From: Plotosus lineatus
Lineage: Eukaryota; Chordata; Actinopteri; Siluriformes; Plotosidae
Length of the DNA stretch: 64,000 bases
Assembly (NCBI GenBank): GCA_024760905.1
Contig: CM045745.1
Location: 11,866,282 to 11,930,281 of the forward strand
Direction: 5' to 3'
Part shown: one piece after another, positions 10,851 through 22,639 of the stretch
Position numbering within the stretch: the stretch's first letter is position 1
Layout of the letters: each line of letters begins with the position of its first letter
Translations under genes and position numbers: made by a program
Notes under the pieces: generated by a model
What the model was told of the DNA's origin: nothing
Databases searched by the model: none
The model's input: the letters and a program-made list of their open reading frames with translations, nothing else

Positions 10851-11580
10851 AGACTGTAAAATAAAGTAAAGTGAAGTATATTGTACATAATTAGATTTAT
10901 ATTGCTGGCAGCAGAATTCTGAAGAATTAAAGCGAGAACGTTTCACTTACATTTTCAGTGCCAGTCATTTTCACTGCCATTCACAATACACTAACAAAAA
11001 CTGACATTCCCTCCCAATTGGAAGTCGTCTTAATTTTGCGAAATATATTTTCAGAAAACATCTTCTCCAATTTAATGTTAGATCTTTAATATGGGTGCCA
11101 AAACTTTTGGAGATTGCTCAACTTTTTGGCATATACTGTTGCGTGGGCACCACAGTGTTGTTGTGGCATGGTGAGTGAGTCTGACTTTAGTTTCCGACTT
11201 TGGTAGAGCGGACCAGACATCTCCTTTAGAGGAGACAATAACAGAAAACAAAGTTCTGAAAGACCCTTTCGCTTTTAACTTTAGTTTGTGAAGTTCTGTT
11301 CATGGTGTCTGCTCGGAGTATTCATTTGTGAAGCTTTCCCGCCGGAGCTTGTCTGCTACTTGAATTCAAAGCCTCGTTTCCAGAAAGGAGGATGTTAGGT
11401 TACCGAGTCTGGCTTTCAGAGTTACTTACTGTGCCTGGAATCATGTTGCACTCTTTTGGAACGAAGGTCAGTTCCTTTACTTCTGCAGTAAGCGTTTACT
11501 GGAACTATTCAGTGGCTTCACAGAGCATAAACAGAAACAAATGAAGTCCATGCAGAGTGTGCATAATTAGGCCACACAAA
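10851..11580. other. Unassigned non-coding stretch
   Basis: Moderately complex sequence without a recognised repeat; possibly unique sequence upstream of the exon candidate at 11829. Confidence 0.4.
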
Positions 11581-11585
11581 CTCAC

Positions 11586-11611
11586 CAGCAGCAGCAGCAG
11601 CAGCAGCAGCG
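11586..11611. repeat. (CAG)n microsatellite
   Basis: Eight to nine consecutive CAG units. Confidence 0.95.
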
Positions 11612-11828
11612 CTGAGATTTCAGCTAGCGCAGTGCATAAAGTGCTACCTCTCAGTCAGCGAATGTTCTCATCTCTCAACCGCAAAATTGAAAAATAACCT
11701 GATGTGCTTCCAAGCTGAAAATCATGCTTGCTGCACAAAATAAGTGTTATGTTCTTAAACAAAACCTTGCTCTCTCCTGGGTTGCAGCTGAATCTCAATT
11801 AGCATTTTTCAGCTTGTTTCGTGGGATA

Positions 11829-11924
11829 ATGGGAGCTCAAGCGTGCGGATTTCTGACAAATTTCTGCCTGGTGGTCTTAGTTAGTGGTTTGGCTCATGGT
11901 TTTGGATTTTTGAAGGTGTATCAG
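11829..11924 (+). CDS. Candidate first coding exon with signal peptide (unidentified)
   Basis: An ATG in good initiation context (A at -3, G at +4) opens 32 codons that end exactly at CAG|GTGAGC, a strong splice-donor match, in phase 0. The peptide starts MGAQACGFLTNFCLVVLV and continues into a small-residue stretch (SGLAHG), as in a secretory signal peptide. Upstream, 'tctctcctgggttgcag' near 11771-11788 could be an acceptor. I recognise no gene and see no second exon nearby. A signal-peptide exon of a secreted or membrane protein fits, but a chance frame of this size is also plausible. Confidence 0.3.
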
Positions 11925-11929
11925 GTGAG

Positions 11930-12580
11930 CATGTAGATTAAAGAAAATGCTGCAGTGAGAGATCATGCTGTCCACGCAAAGTCACAGTGCAACGTTTTTC
12001 TGCCAAAATGTAATATGTGTATATTCTTTCTCTGACAGAGGTATCACCCTTATATTAAGTGTACTCAAATGGTGACTCATGAGAATATGAAAATTGGCAG
12101 CGAAGTGGGATATTTCAGCAACAATACTGTGTGAAAACTTGAAAGTGAAAACTTGGACAGGATTGTGCACAATTATTGCGCTGGGTGGTCGAAAGGAATT
12201 AAAGACATGAATTACTGCATGTTTCTTGTTTACCTGGCGTATAGTTTAATTAAAACAAATCACTTTTCCTAATTGGCAGATTTTCTTTTTGGTTAAAAAA
12301 GTAATAAAGGAAAATATTTTTCCTGATGGAACTGGTGGCCTGCTACGTGCTTCAAGAGAACAGCCGAGGCAGAACTTGCTCATCTTTTAACACGTCGCTC
12401 AATCAGTTGTCTCCTTCACATGGATGAAGGCAGGTTAAGGGCAGAGTTATCACTTCCCTGGGTCTCAGTGCCTGCTGTGGAGACATTTACTGAGGACGGA
12501 GTAATCTGCCCTGCTTGAGATTGCATTATGAAAAATGAGCATTCGGAGATTATGGTGCATGTAGTCTTTATGATCTGATA
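11930..12580. other. Unassigned non-coding stretch
   Basis: No repeat or gene recognised. Confidence 0.45.
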
Positions 12581-12583
12581 CTG

Positions 12584-12598
12584 TAAAAAAAAAAAATA

Positions 12599-12632
<34 letters not shown>

Positions 12633-12742
12633 TAAATATATATATATATATATATATATAGATATATATATATCTATATATATATATAGATATATAGATA
12701 TATAGATATATATATAGATATAGATATATATATATAGATATA

Positions 12743-12786
<44 letters not shown>
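12584..12786. repeat. A/T homopolymer and (TA)n/(GATA)n low-complexity block
   Basis: An A run, (TA)n and T run are followed by mixed TATA/GATA units and a final T run of about 27. Every part is self-complementary or pairs with a neighbour, so it can form hairpins. Confidence 0.9.
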
Positions 12787-12791
<5 letters not shown>

Positions 12792-12879
12792 CTTGCTGCT
12801 CATGTTTCTTGTTCATTTGCTTTACTGTTGAAAGACTCTGTAAATGAACATGCCATGTTTATATTTTCTCCTCTAATAT

Positions 12880-13143
12880 TGAGCGAGTCCACTTGAGGTG
12901 CCTCAGGCATCTGGTCAGAACGCCTCCCGAAGGCCTCCCTGGTGTGTTGCTTCGGGCATGTCCAACCAGGAAGAGACCCCAGGGCCAACCTAGAACATGC
13001 TGGAAGGACTGTCTCTCAGCTTGTCTGGGAACGCCTCAGTGTCCCACCAGAAGAGCTGGAGGAAGTGGCTCGAAAGAGGGACGTCTGGACCTCATTGCTT
13101 AGGATGCTGCCCCGTGACCCGACTTTAGAAGAAGCGGAAGATG
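12880..13143 (+). pseudogene. 3' coding tail of a non-LTR retrotransposon
   Basis: Plus-strand frames give LRCLRHLVR, then GHVQPGRDPRANLEHAGRT, then VSQLVWERLSVPPEELEEVA and WTSLLRMLP. This is the C-terminal end found after the reverse transcriptase in several fish LINEs (pattern GRP-R-R-W...LAWERL...ELEEVA). It is 5'-truncated and frameshifted. Clade not assigned. A SINE-A begins just after it. Confidence 0.6.
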
Positions 13144-13155
13144 ATGATTTTTGTT

Positions 13156-13492
13156 CAGTTCAGATCATTCTCTGTAACCGCTTAATCCTAATTAGGGTCG
13201 CGGGGACGCTGGCGCCATTCCCGAGCGAGTGCAGAGTACACCTTGAATACCTCGCCAGGCTATTACAGAGCGGAAGCATGCTGGCGTTATGCAGCTACTC
13301 TGGTCGAAAGTCAGGAATGGTTCTTTTACATGAACCTCACACCATAGAAAGTGAGAGAAATGGCCGGGCTTTGATAATCCAGTTAGCTGCACTGGGGGGG
13401 GGACACAGTGATAACCTGTGGCGAGTGGGGCTTGAACTCGCAACCTTAGGATCAGTGATCCAGCACCTTTACCACTAGGTCACCACTGCCCT
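13156..13492 (-). mobile_element. SINE-A
   Basis: Full-length inverse copy with a perfect 12-bp target duplication, atgatttttgtt, at 13144-13155 and 13493-13504. Confidence 0.9.
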
Positions 13493-13764
13493 ATGATTTT
13501 TGTTATGTTAAATATTTGAGATGTTTGTATATGAGGTTTGTCAGACAACGGTTTAAAATCTTATTAATGGTTGTTCATGTATATTTTACTTCGTGAGTTA
13601 TTTATTTAATCATCAGTCATTTGTGATATCGCAAATAATTGTATAATTACTTGAGTATGAAATTAACTGAGCCTCAAAGAAATTGCCACTGAGAATTAAA
13701 TAAAATTAAATTCAATAATTTACACTCTTTTAAAATGTTTTGTAGTATAGTACCATCGCATATA

Positions 13765-13766
<2 letters not shown>

Positions 13767-13828
<62 letters not shown>
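13767..13828. repeat. (GT)n microsatellite
   Basis: Perfect GT run of about 31 units. Surrounding 13505-14427 is AT-rich and otherwise unassigned. Confidence 0.97.
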
Positions 13829-13829
<1 letters not shown>

Positions 13830-14427
13830 CTCAGTATCGGGTCATTTTAAAAATGTAATTTTTGCTTATTTTGCTTAAAATGTTTAACCCCGTGAAGTAG
13901 CTTACTAATGCCAATTGCCTGAAAAGGAAAACAACTCAAAAAATCACCTTACACTCGCTTTTGTTAAAAAATATGTTCGGCATTTTTAAAAAATTATTTT
14001 TATTTAAACAACTCACATTTTGTGCTTTGAGTATGCCTCAACCTGCTCAAGGAATTTGATGTGTGAACTTAAAAGCACTCTCGCAACTTAAACGGTTTGA
14101 CTGAAGGATAATCTGGGAGAATTAGGTTCTATCTATCATAGGTTAGAGTTTCAGTTTTTCAAAAAAAAAAAAAAAAAATCAGCATTTATTTATTTCAGTT
14201 GTATTTTTTATTTATTTGCAGCTACATATGGGTTGAAAATTTTGCATGATTTGAGGCAATTGTATAGAAAAGTAACAAATAGAAGACTCTGTTATTTTAC
14301 ACACTTTTATATAACTCTGTACTGTATAGGGTTTCATAATATATATATATATATTGGGCCATGGCTGTCAATCTGAAGTGTATCAACCGTTATGTACTTA
14401 ACTCATACTGACTACATTTGGCAAACT

Positions 14428-14462
14428 ATCCATCCATCCATCCATCCATCCATGCATCCATT
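14428..14462. repeat. (CATC)n microsatellite at R1 tail
   Basis: CATC/ATCC tetranucleotide run at the 3' end of an inverse R1 copy, the usual position for R1 tail repeats. Confidence 0.9.
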
Positions 14463-14790
14463 CATTTCCTAAATCGATCAATCCAATTCGAGTGGCAGAG
14501 CAGGCTGGAGCCTATGTGAGCCAACTCAAGGTTGGATGCTTGACCTACAATGGACTTCTCATCTGTTAAGGGTGAACACATCCAACCATTCATACTCACA
14601 TCTAGTGACATTTGGACCCGCCAACCGCCAATTAGCATAATGAACATGTCTTTGGGCCGTGGAAGGAAACCAAAGTACCCTGATGAAACCCACACAAGCA
14701 CAGGTTGAACATGAAAACTCACCTTTTTGCTGTGAGGCGGAAGTGCTGGCTACTACTGTACATTTCGCAAAACAGCTCACTTGTTTTCTA
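14463..14790 (-). mobile_element. R1 dispersed repeat
   Basis: Inverse R1 blocks: 'cattcatttcctaaatcgat', 'gagcctatgtgagccaactc', 'ggaaggaaaccaaagtaccc', 'cccacacaagcacaggttga'. About full length but diverged. Confidence 0.7.
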
Positions 14791-15212
14791 TTTAAAACTA
14801 CCGTAGCTTTAAGAGTCACTAGAAATAGCTTAAAAAACAAGTTATCTTGTTATCGCGAAATGTAAGAAAAAACGCTGTCAGTACAAGTGTCAGATAATCA
14901 TGTGCTGATTGTACTCTGAGAACACCAGGCACGCATTTAACACAGGACACAGCTTGTCCTAAAGCACACCGCGATCATTCCATGGACGTTTTTGCTTAAC
15001 ATGAAGAGCAGGCTCAGTTACAAGTATAGTATCAGGTGTGCACATCAGAATGATAACTTTATGCAACACCATTTCTTGGATTAAGAGACATCAGGTCTGT
15101 GTCACCTGGAGCCTAAAGTTCCCTATAGGACCACACTTGGTGAGGAGAGGTGAGACAACAAAAGGATTCGAATGACTTCATGAAAGGTGTAAAAAAAAAA
15201 AAAAAGGTGAAG
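14791..15212. other. Unassigned non-coding stretch
   Basis: No repeat recognised apart from an A tract at 15191-15205. Confidence 0.45.
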
Positions 15213-15226
15213 TGTAACCGGTAACC

Positions 15227-15563
15227 GGCAATGGTGACCTAGTGGTAAAGGTGCTGGATCACTGATCCGAAGGATGGGGGTTCAAGCCCCACCCTCGACG
15301 GGTTGTCACTGCAACGCCCCCCCCCAGTGTAGCTAACTGGGTTATCAAAGGCCGGCCATGTCTCTCACTGTCTATGGTGAGAGGCTGTAAAAGAACCATT
15401 GCTGACTTTCGACAAGAGGAGCTGCAAAGCCGTCAGTATATTTATGTCTGGCAATGGCCTGGCGTGCTGTCCAGGGTGTACTCTGTCCTCGCCCGGAGTC
15501 GGCTGGGATGGGCGCCAGCTTCCGCGCAACCCTAATTAGGATTAAGAGGTTACAGAAACTGAA
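15227..15563 (+). mobile_element. SINE-A
   Basis: Full-length copy. The target duplication is tgtaaccggtaacc near 15213-15226 and tgtaaccagtaacc at 15564-15577 (one mismatch). Confidence 0.88.
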
Positions 15564-16029
15564 TGTAACCAGTAACCCACCCCTCAAACTAAGTCTGTAG
15601 GTGGCGCCCTCGGGTGACCAGGCCATTCATATTACAGTGCATTCATAACCCATTCAGTTCAACCTAAAATAATAATGTGGAATCATCGGGAGTGGCGAAC
15701 CAGTTGTACAATGAAGGTTTGGGATGAGCTGAAGAATCAGTCAGCAGGCATGTATTGGACTTGGACTTGGATGTATGGATATATTACTGCTAGTAATTCT
15801 ACATTCTGTATGCTACTTAAAAAAAGTTAATCTTTTTTATTAAACAGAAAGAACGAAACAAAGCAATTTTATGTACTGTACTCTATTATATTTTATATCT
15901 ACGTCCAATCACGAGGAATGGGACATCGATCCCTGAAGCTTGAATGATGCTCATACAGGGATCATCATGGCTGTGATCACAATGATCTACCGTATGGTTC
16001 GCCAGGCCACATACAGACTCACTCAAACC

Positions 16030-16135
16030 ATCCCCCCACCCCCCCAGTGACAACTCTGTGGAGAGTGGGACTCGAACCCCCAAACTTAGGATCAGTGATC
16101 CAGCACCCTTTACCAGCAGGCCATGACTGCCCCGT
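16030..16135 (-). mobile_element. SINE-A 5' fragment
   Basis: Only the tRNA-like head and C-rich tract remain, with box B (GGACTCGAACCCC inverse). The stretch 15578-16029 before it is unassigned. Confidence 0.8.
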
Positions 16136-16415
16136 AAAACAACACACACACAAAGGTCTCATTTATTCACTTCTAATCATTTCTGCCTGGTGCTGTTGTG
16201 ACATGGTTTGGTTAATAACCCTTTTTTTTTGTTTGTTTTTGTTTTTTTTTTAATTATTCTTATTTTTGAGAACGATGCTCAGAAAAGAAAATTAAAGATC
16301 CAGGTTCTGCTCACATCCCCCAGATTTCGCACCTGAACACTAGATGTCAGTGTTCATTAAAGCAGAGTCAAACTAAGTTGAAATATTTCCCAACTGATTA
16401 CATATCCCAGATAAA

Positions 16416-16490
16416 AATGTAAAGTTTCAGATATTTTTCTGTAATTAATGTAAAGTTTCAGATATTTTTCTGTAATTAATGTAAAGTTGT
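16416..16490 (+). repeat. 31-bp tandem duplication
   Basis: The unit starting aatgtaaagtttcagatatt occurs at 16416 and 16447, and a third copy breaks off after 16478. Lies in otherwise unassigned sequence (16136-16770). Confidence 0.9.
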
Positions 16491-16770
16491 GGTAACCGGT
16501 CACATGAGGTACATCAGTTATTATATTATATGATGGTAACGTTAAACTTTTACCAGTAATGAAGTTAATATTTTATTCTGTAAGACAGTTTCCAAATTTT
16601 TAATGATTGTTGTTGCTATTATTTATAACCAGCTCAATTTGCTTGGCATTTCTTGTGTAGTTATTAGCGAACATTACATGTTTTGTTTTATTTTATTGTT
16701 TTCTCGGCACGTCTTATTTATGCCGTGTTATGTTTATGCTTATTTCGTTTTGATCATTTGCATAACATCA

Positions 16771-17420
16771 GTACATCAGAGGGACAGCACATGTAAGAGG
16801 TTTTGGAGACAAAGTCAGAGAGGCTGGATTGAGATGGTTTGGACATGTACAGCGGAGGGATACAGTAGTGAGTATATTGGTAGTAGGATGCTGAGGTTGG
16901 AACTACCAGGCAGAAGGTCCAGAGGAAGACCAAAGAGGAGATTTATGGATATGGTGAAGGAGGAGAGGGGCAGTGGTGGTCAAGTGGTATAAGGCGCCGG
17001 ATCGCTGATCCAAAGGTTGGGGGTTCGAGTCCCACTTTCCACAAGGTTGTCACTGTCCCCCCCTCCCAGTGCAGCTAACTGGGTTATCAAAGGCCGGCCA
17101 TGTCTCTCAGTGTCTATGGTGCGAGGCATGTAAAAGAACCATTGCTGACTTTTGACAAGAGTAGGCTGCAAAGCTGTCAGCGTGTTTCCACCCTGCGATG
17201 GCCTGGCGAGCTGTCCAGGGTGTACTCTGCCCTCGCCCTGAGTTGGCTGGGATGGGCACCAGCCTCCCCGCGACCCTAATTAGGATGAAGCGGTTACAGA
17301 AAACGAACTGAAGGAGGACATGAAAGTAGTTGGTGTAAGAGAAGAAGATACAGAGGATAGGGTGAGATGGAGGCAGATGATTCGCTGTGGCGCCCCCTGA
17401 AGGGAATAGCCGAAAGGAAA
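16771..17420 (+). mobile_element. RTE 3' fragment split by a SINE-A
   Basis: Matches the last part of the RTE element at about 51975-52276: 'agtacatcagagggacagca', 'gatggtttggacatgtacag', 'agaggaagaccaaagagga', ending 'ctgaagggaatagccgaaag'. It is a 5'-truncated LINE copy. A SINE-A occupies 16965-17308. The coding part encodes only the C-terminal tail (LPGRRSRGRPKRRFMD) and has no function alone. Confidence 0.85.
16965..17308 (+). mobile_element. SINE-A inserted in RTE fragment
   Basis: Full-length copy with a perfect 10-bp target duplication, tgaaggagga, at 16955-16964 and 17309-17318, splitting the LINE codons. Confidence 0.92.
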
Positions 17421-18952
17421 AAAAGATGATGTTTATGCTCATTGTTCAAAGAAAATTTCCTTTCATTCACTTCTTATCTCTGATAAATTCTTTTTACTTC
17501 TTTCTCTGCGTTTTAACTTCATTATTTCTTGGTCTGGATTGTGCATGTGCTTTTAAAAAGAGATCATGTACTAGTACAATGAACAATCTTGTGACTTATG
17601 GTGATAAAAACATCACATGCTTCTTTGGGGGGACACATATCCCAATTGATCTGTAATTGGGTGCCATTTCGAGCCCCATGGTTCAGTAAAGGAATTACTA
17701 TTGGATGGATGAGCTCTGTTTGTTCTGCCCTGATGTTGCTGATCCACTGATATTTTATGGAAAAGCCTTCGAGGGTCTTTAAGCGATATAAATGCCTGGC
17801 TGTGGTAGACCTCAGAAATAAACATTATGGAACGTTTTCACATAAATCACGATGGTTCTCTGAACTGCATGTTAAACAGATAAATAAAGTAAATGTTTTC
17901 TTTTTTTTTTTTTTTTTTTTTTCCATGCCAGAGCTCAATAAGCCCCGCTTGATCCATTGTTGAATAATGCAGCGATGAAGTGAAACCATACGCCATTTAC
18001 TCCCAGGATAGTGAACTGTCAACTCCAGGTCTTCAACGAGTGAAGGTTCCATTGTCAGTAGCAATGAATGTGTTATATCTGGTTTCAGCTTTTTGCGATA
18101 TGACTCCTATGTCATTCCTCTGAGCACCAGGGTGGTCCTGCTGTCTCATGTTAAGCGTAATGGTTTGGGCATGCCATGCTTTTTGTAAAGTGTATTATAG
18201 ATTGTGGTGCACAGCAGGAGAGGAGGCCATCAGTCACTGCAATGGAGATGAAAGTTTACTGTCTGCGTGTCATGCCTGATCATTTCTTGTATATGATCCT
18301 GAACTGTCTGTTCTTCCATGTCCTCAACTTCCCTTCATCTGCATGTCTGGATTATTTTCTTTTCTTCTGCGGTTGTTGAACTTTGAATAAATAATTGTTC
18401 GGCCCTAAATGAACAAGTGCATGTTCCAGTATGTAATCTCAGTCAAAATATCGGTCGAAAATCTCCAGTCTTATGTGGTTTACTCACAGTCTAATAGTGT
18501 TTAATGTTAATGTAGAATAGACTTTGTTCTTAAAAAAAAAAAAAAAAAGTGATATGTCTCCGTGACATCGTCTGTGTTGGTGATCATGGGTTACGCCTTC
18601 TACTGTGCTTTTTTTTTTTTTTTTTGCTCCTTTGTGTATCTTGCTTTGTTTATGGATTTCTTTTGTGTGAGCAACATGGAGAGTACACACCAGTGACACA
18701 CCAGTTTTTGTTTCACTGGAAATTATGTGCGTTTCACTGTGCACAGTTCACAAGAGTGCGCTGATTACCGTTATTACCGTGGTACGTTATTACCGGGACC
18801 CTTCGCGTGAGCTATATATTGTTCGTATTATTATTACTAGACATTGGCGAGCTTGTGGAAATTGCACTGAACTAAAGTAATATTACGATAGTCATTACGT
18901 TTACATCGACAGGAACTCATCAGTAGATCTAATGCTGGGATATAATTAGAAG
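17421..18952. other. Unassigned non-coding stretch
   Basis: No gene or known element. Homopolymer tracts: T at about 17901-17921, A at about 18533-18548, T at about 18610-18625. Confidence 0.45.
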
Positions 18953-18970
18953 TTCAACTTCATCTTCAAG

Positions 18971-19321
18971 GGCAGAGATGGCCTAGTGGTAAAAGGTGCT
19001 GGATCGCTGATCCTAAGGTTGGGAGTTCGAGTCCCACTCTCCACAAGGTTGTGTCTGCCCCCCCCCCCCCCAGTGCAGCCAACTTGGGTTATCAAAGTCC
19101 AGCCATGTCTCCCACTATCCATGTTGAGAAGTTCATGTAAAAGAACCATCACTGACTTTTGACAAGAGGAGCTGCAGAGACATCAGTGTGTTTCCGCCCT
19201 GCGATGGCCTGGCATGCCGTCCAGGGTGTACTCTGCCCTCACCCCGGAGTCGGCTGGGATGGGCGCCAGCCTCCCCGCAACCCTAATTAGGATTCAGTGG
19301 TTACAAAAAAATGAACTGAAT
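18971..19321 (+). mobile_element. SINE-A
   Basis: Full copy. The target duplication is ttcaacttcatcttcaag (18953-18970) against ttcaacttcgagtcttcaag (19322-19341). Confidence 0.85.
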
Positions 19322-19467
19322 TTCAACTTCGAGTCTTCAAGTTACACATCGCATGCAGAAAAGGTTGGTTTTTAAATTAGAATTTCTCCACTAATGAAAA
19401 AGTATTAACTGTAATGTCATGACAGTCGTGTTGTTATTCGTAATATTTGTGTCAACATATTATTCAG

Positions 19468-19830
19468 GGGGCAGTGGTGGCCTGGTGGTAAAGGTGCTGG
19501 ATCACTGATCCTAAGGTTAGGTTGTCAACAGGTTGTTCCCCTCAACAGGTTGTCACTGTCCCAACCCCCCCAACCCCCAACCCCAGTGCAGCTAACTGGG
19601 TTATCAAAGGTGGGCCATGTCTCTCACTGTCTATGGTGTGAGGTTGATGTAAAAGAACCATTCCTGGCTTTCGTCAACAATAGGCTGCATAGCCGTCAGT
19701 GCGTTTCCACCCTATGATGGCCTGGTGAGATGTCCAGGGTGTACTTTGCCCACGCCCGGAGTCAGCTGGATGGGCACCAGCCTCCCCATGACCCTAATTA
19801 GGATTAAGCGGTTCCAGAAAATGAATACAA
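19468..19830 (+). mobile_element. SINE-A with rearranged head
   Basis: The head is normal to 'ctgatcctaaggtt'. Then a short C-rich segment with repeated 'caacaggttgt' replaces box B. The rest is intact to 'gcggttccagaaaatgaa'. Confidence 0.85.
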
Positions 19831-20039
19831 CAACAATGCTCTGACATTATATATGAAAGATGGTGCCAGGTGAAAGGTCAATGAATGTGTTTACGCTCCA
19901 CCTTATTCACGCTCCACCTATATTCGTATATGATGCTGCTGAGCTTGATAGCCACAATGTAGCTGCGAGTCTATTAAAGAAGAATTCTATTGAGGTATAA
20001 AAACAGATTCTATTTTTAAATAATTACGTTAGAGTCGGA

Positions 20040-20365
20040 AGGGGAAGTGGTGGTCTAGTGGTATAAGGTGCCGGATCGCTGATCCAAAGGTTGGGGGTTC
20101 AAGTCCCACTCTCCACAAGGTTGTCGTCCGTCCCGTCCCCCCCCCCCCGATGTCTCTCACTGTCTGTGGTGTGAGGCATGTAAAAGAACCATTGCTGACT
20201 TTCAACAAGAGTAGGCTGCAAAGCCGTCAGCGTGTTTCCGCCCTGCGATGGCCTGGCGAGCTGTCCAGGGTGTACTCTGCCCTTGCCCTGAGTTGGCTGG
20301 GATGGGCACCAGCCTCCCCGTGACCCTAATTAGGATGAAGCGGTTACAGAAAATGAAATGATGAA
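20040..20365 (+). mobile_element. SINE-A with internal deletion
   Basis: Target duplication gttagagtcgga (20028-20039) and gttagagtctga (20366-20377). It lacks the 'cagctaactgggttatcaaa' segment after the C tract. Confidence 0.9.
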
Positions 20366-20377
20366 GTTAGAGTCTGA

Positions 20378-21098
20378 GTTTGTCAAGCATAGAATGTTTA
20401 AAAGGATTTTTTTTTTTTTTTTTTAAACATGGATGATTAGGAAAGCTTTTATACAATCTCAAAACCTTTACAAGTTACTAGCCAGGGTGTCTGGGAAAGG
20501 TAAATTGTGTGTTTTAATTCATGGTTGCTTTGGGGTCAGGTAGATTTCAACACTGTTCTTTTGCAAAACAAAAGTTTTCATTTGGCATGGAGCGAAGTTC
20601 AAACTTAACACATTCCATGGTGATATGATGGACCTCAATACACCGAGGTGCAATCTATTGGCGTGCGAGCCAAAAACTTTACATGCAGTGATAATAGAGC
20701 CCTATATCTCATCGTCAAAACTTTCAACAACCACTTACCCACATTTTAATAAAGGGTGGGGAAAAAAAACATGATATCCTACTATATAAACATTGTTAGA
20801 AGAGAATAATAAACAATTATCAAAATCAATTTGTGCTATTGTTTTGAATTAGCGAGCTTGTTTTCCATATGCTTTCACATTATATTAGCTACCACACAGC
20901 GCAGTCAGCTTGCCTTCCGAACAACCCAAACATTAGACGAGGCGGCACACTGGCGCTTTTTCATGCCGGGTGGGCCAGATAATAAATTTATGATTTGCTC
21001 ACATGCTCTTCGTGTTTCACAAATTCTCTGTGTCCGTGTGGGTTTCCTCTGTCATGCTCTTTAAAATATGGTCGTAGGTAGACATTAATTGCCCCAAG
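20378..21098. other. Unassigned non-coding stretch
   Basis: No gene or known repeat recognised; T tract at 20408-20424. Confidence 0.45.
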
Positions 21099-21100
21099 GT

Positions 21101-21170
<70 letters not shown>
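21099..21170. repeat. (GT)n microsatellite
   Basis: Nearly perfect GT run. The open frames of alternating Cys-Val or Thr-His over it are artefacts. Confidence 0.97.
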
Positions 21171-21171
<1 letters not shown>

Positions 21172-21681
21172 GCGTGCTCTGCAGTACAGTATATTGGTTT
21201 ACTATCCATGAAGTACTGGCTTGAAATTTGTGATCGAGAGAGAAAAAAAAAAAAAAAATTCAGATTTAACCTCCTTCTCCCTGCAGAATGTTTCATTTCA
21301 GATGTCTTTGCATTCAGAACTGTTTATTTGCAATCCTTACCCACAAACCTGCGTTCCAGAGACTCCCTTAGGTTTGTTCATGCTGAAAATTGAGCTACAC
21401 TGTGAACTGGGCGTGACCTTATCAAGACCAAGTGCATATTAGCAGGGGACAATCTCTCTTTGCCTCTTTCAGGTTTGACCTCTGTTCAGGATGATGTCAC
21501 CTGTTTTCTTTTGTAATTATGTTTTCTTTACAGTTTGTATGAAGGCACATTATATATTACTGTATATCCCATGTGTTCATGTTTTAATGACAGGACTAGC
21601 TCTGAATATTTTTTTTCTGTGTGACTCCCTGCATTATGCATAAGCTATTTGAATTTTGAATGTTGTTTTGGTAATGTTGTT

Positions 21682-22020
21682 TAGAAACGAGTACATCAGA
21701 ATGGATAGGATTAGAAATGAGTACATCAGAGGGACAGCACATGTTAGATGTTTTGGAGACAAAGTCAGAGAGGCTAGATTGAGATGGTTTGGACATGTAC
21801 AGAGGAGGGATAGTGAGTATATTGGTAGTAGGATGCTGAGGTTGGAACTACCAGGCAGAAGGCCCAGAGGAAGACCAAAGAGAAGATTTATGGATGTGGT
21901 GAAGGCGGACATGAAGGTCGTTGGAGTAAGAGTAGAAGATGCAGAGGATAGGGTGAGATGGAGGCAGATCGTTTGCTGTGGCGACCCCTGAAGGGAACAG
22001 CCGAAAGGAAAAGAAGAAGT
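21682..22020 (+). mobile_element. RTE 3' fragment
   Basis: Almost identical to the RTE 3' region (51958-52276), from 'atggataggattagaaatga' to 'gaacagccgaaaggaaaaga'. At its 5' junction a 17-base segment (agaaacgagtacatcag) resembles the element's own sequence 30 bases on, a small junction duplication. A frame at 21656-21991 encodes only the LINE C-terminus. Confidence 0.9.
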
Positions 22021-22140
22021 TTATTTTGTTCTGGAAGTAAATTACTTTTAAATCTTACTTTTGGCTCAGAAAGGTGTATTACTGCCAAAGGTTCTTTGAG
22101 GGAATAATTTTAAACATAAATTAAATGAATGAAACAACTA

Positions 22141-22633
22141 GAGGGATCCCTCGCCACTTCGCACTTCAATTCATGCGGCTTCAGTGCATCACGTTTTTTT
22201 TTTTTTCTTTTTTTTAAATATTCATCGAATTAAAAAATAAGGAAATTAAGGATGAATAGGGGAAAGGGTGAGGAAAATGCCACAAAAAAACAAGGCCAAT
22301 TATGCAAAAACAAAAAACCCTAAAACAACACAAAACAAAAAACAACCCAAAATCTCCCATCAAAACTAGTTACATTGTTGTGAGGTGCGCATCTGTGTGT
22401 GTGCGTCTGCAAGTGTGTGTATTTATATTTTATTTACATCGTATGCATTATTTTTGAATGTTTGATTGTTATTATAAGCATTTATAGCGTTGAATGTGTA
22501 TTTATTGATATGACATATACATGTACGTATACGTCAGTCAGGGGATTGGGGGGGGGGTGATCTTACTTTGCGGATTTCGGTGGGTGTGTGGGGATCTCGG
22601 TCCCAATTAACCACATAAAGTGAGGGATCCCTG
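22141..22633. mobile_element. TA-flanked MITE, CAGGGATCC family, copy 2 (inverted)
   Basis: Right end gagggatccctg, left end gagggatccctcgccacttc, flanking TA at 22139-22140 and 22634-22635. The interior is the reverse complement of 9259-9733 throughout. It lies 6 bp from the next Tigger-like element. Confidence 0.85.
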
Positions 22634-22639
22634 TATTTA

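Noticed and set aside
12465..12816. Lys/Tyr-Ile rich open frames
   Set aside because: Translation of poly-A/T and (TA)n tracts.
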